DNA of 64,000 nucleotides from Williamsia sp. 1135 (GTDB lineage Bacteria > Actinomycetota > Actinomycetes > Mycobacteriales > Mycobacteriaceae). The notes below the pieces were generated by a model. The model saw only the letters and a program-made list of their open reading frames with translations. It had not been told where the DNA came from and did not search any database. Below are positions 63,351-64,000 of this stretch, in pieces. The stretch lies in the NCBI RefSeq assembly GCF_002095395.1, contig NZ_MJEI01000097.1, positions 1 through 64,000 on the forward strand. The letters are read 5' to 3'. Made by a program: the position numbers and the translations under genes. Each line of letters begins with the position of its first letter. Within the stretch, counting starts at the first letter, position 1.

Positions 63351-64000
63351 CTATGCCGGCTTGTGCAGGTAGAGGATGACGCTCTTGCCGATGACCGGGT
63401 TGAGCACCTGCTCACCGACCCTGGTCAGCTTGGGTGCGCTCATCATGTCCCAGACCAGCAGCTTGTGGTACGCCTTGACCAGCGGGTTGTCGTTCTTCTC
63501 TACGCCTACAGCGCATTTGAGCCACCAGTACGGCGAGTGCAGGGCATGGGCATGGTCGGTGCCGGTCACCTCGAGTCCGGCGCTGCGGAGTTTGTCGGCG
63601 AGCTCGGACGCCTTGTAGATGCGGACGTGGCCGCCTTCGTTGGCGTGATATTCGTCGGAGAAGGTCCAGCACACTTTTTCCGGCCAGTAGCGCGGCACGG
63701 TCACAGCGGCCACGCCGCCCGGGGCCAGAATGCGTGCCATCTCCGCGATGGCATCGGTGTCCTCGGGGATGTGTTCCAGGATCTCCGACATCAGCACGAC
63801 GTCGAACTCACCGTCTCCGTAGGGCAAACGCAGCGCGTCGCCCACCTCCGCACGCGCTTTCGCCGATGCCGGCACCTGACCTTCGGCGATCATGGCGTCG
63901 AACATCTCCGCGACGTCGGCCATGTCGCTCTCGGACATGTCGAAGGCGATCACGTCCGCACCGCGACGGAACATTTCGAACGAGTGCCTGCCCTGGCCTG
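63351..64000 (-). CDS. Class I SAM-dependent methyltransferase (5' end outside window)
   Basis: The C-terminal ~216 residues of a methyltransferase. The window edge retains GQGRHSFEMFRRGADVIAFD (the end of SAM motif I and motif II), then LRLPYGDGEFDVVLMSEILEHIPED and ILAPGGVAAVTVPRYWPEKVCW. The open frame continues beyond 64000, so the ATG at 63974 is internal. It resembles mycobacterial Rv0224c-type methyltransferases. Probable operon with the barrel protein downstream. Confidence 0.85.
   Translation of the reverse strand, partial: GQGRHSFEMFRRGADVIAFDMSESDMADVAEMFDAMIAEGQVPASAKARAEVGDALRLPYGDGEFDVVLMSEILEHIPEDTDAIAEMARILAPGGVAAVTVPRYWPEKVCWTFSDEYHANEGGHVRIYKASELADKLRSAGLEVTGTDHAHALHSPYWWLKCAVGVEKNDNPLVKAYHKLLVWDMMSAPKLTRVGEQVLNPVIGKSVILYLHKPA

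Overview
The window is GC-rich actinobacterial DNA. Codon use, mycofactocin- and F420-type enzymes, a mycothiol-linked family protein, Mtb-type CYP51 and many overlapping short-gap operons point to the order Mycobacteriales (Gordonia / Rhodococcus / Mycobacterium relatives; Gordonia-like is my best guess, not proven). It is a chromosomal stretch devoted to lipid, isoprenoid and aromatic catabolism. I see no rRNA, tRNA, phage, insertion sequence or CRISPR. No gap between genes exceeds 300 bases.

Layout. 1-4.0 kb: a DUF559-type protein flanked by two inverted 21-bp repeat arrays, a crotonase, a ferritin, and an ArsR/SRPBCC pair. 3.4-20.8 kb: one long minus-strand run of 17 tightly packed genes. 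Its upstream half is the conserved mycobacterial CYP51 locus (TetR, CYP123, SDR, CYP51, [3Fe-4S] ferredoxin, SnoaL-like protein). Its downstream half is an acyclic-terpene-utilisation-like set (SDR, hotdog thioesterase, TIGR03084 protein, AtuA, two acyl-CoA dehydrogenases, a biotin-dependent acyl-CoA carboxylase, crotonase, TetR). 20.8-25.3 kb, divergent: aldehyde dehydrogenase, SDR, 3-hydroxyisobutyrate-dehydrogenase-like protein, carboxymuconolactone-decarboxylase-like protein and a luciferase-like enzyme, matching Rv0768-Rv0771 of M. tuberculosis. 25-29.6 kb: assorted hydrolases, DUF2277, quinone oxidoreductase, methyltransferase, phosphoesterase. 29.6-34.5 kb: a branched-chain-amino-acid-type (Liv) ABC importer with a triple fused permease-permease-ATPase. 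34.7-42.8 kb: two paralogous acyl-CoA ligases around a TetR gene, an AveC-like membrane protein, an epoxide-hydrolase-like protein, Zn alcohol dehydrogenase and SDR. 43-47 kb: alkylsulfatase, a second TetR of the Rv0767c type, a reductase and a SnoaL protein. 47-57.2 kb: IclR, hydrolase and flavin monooxygenase; TetR and SDR; a flavoprotein aromatic hydroxylase behind a nitrate/sulfonate-type ABC importer. 57.3-64 kb: TetR, mycofactocin-type SDR, phosphotransferase, two F420-dependent enzymes, a terpene-cyclase-like barrel protein and a methyltransferase cut by the window end.

Working together. The genes look like several degradation modules for branched or cyclic lipids (oxidation by P450/BVMO, CoA activation, carboxylation of beta-methyl acyl-CoA, beta-oxidation, hydrolysis), each with a local TetR or IclR regulator. 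Shared palindromes tie separate loci together: an 18-bp GTCCAGACAC(G/A)TGTCCAG site occurs at three loci with two degenerate copies, a 15-bp TTTGCACAGTGCAAA site at two loci, and two KstR-like boxes are visible.

Three genes (luciferase-like enzyme near 25.2 kb, substrate-binding protein near 54.4 kb, ABC ATPase near 56.4 kb) each appear to lack one G/C in a short G/C run. Sequencing error or recent decay must be settled before their annotation is trusted.
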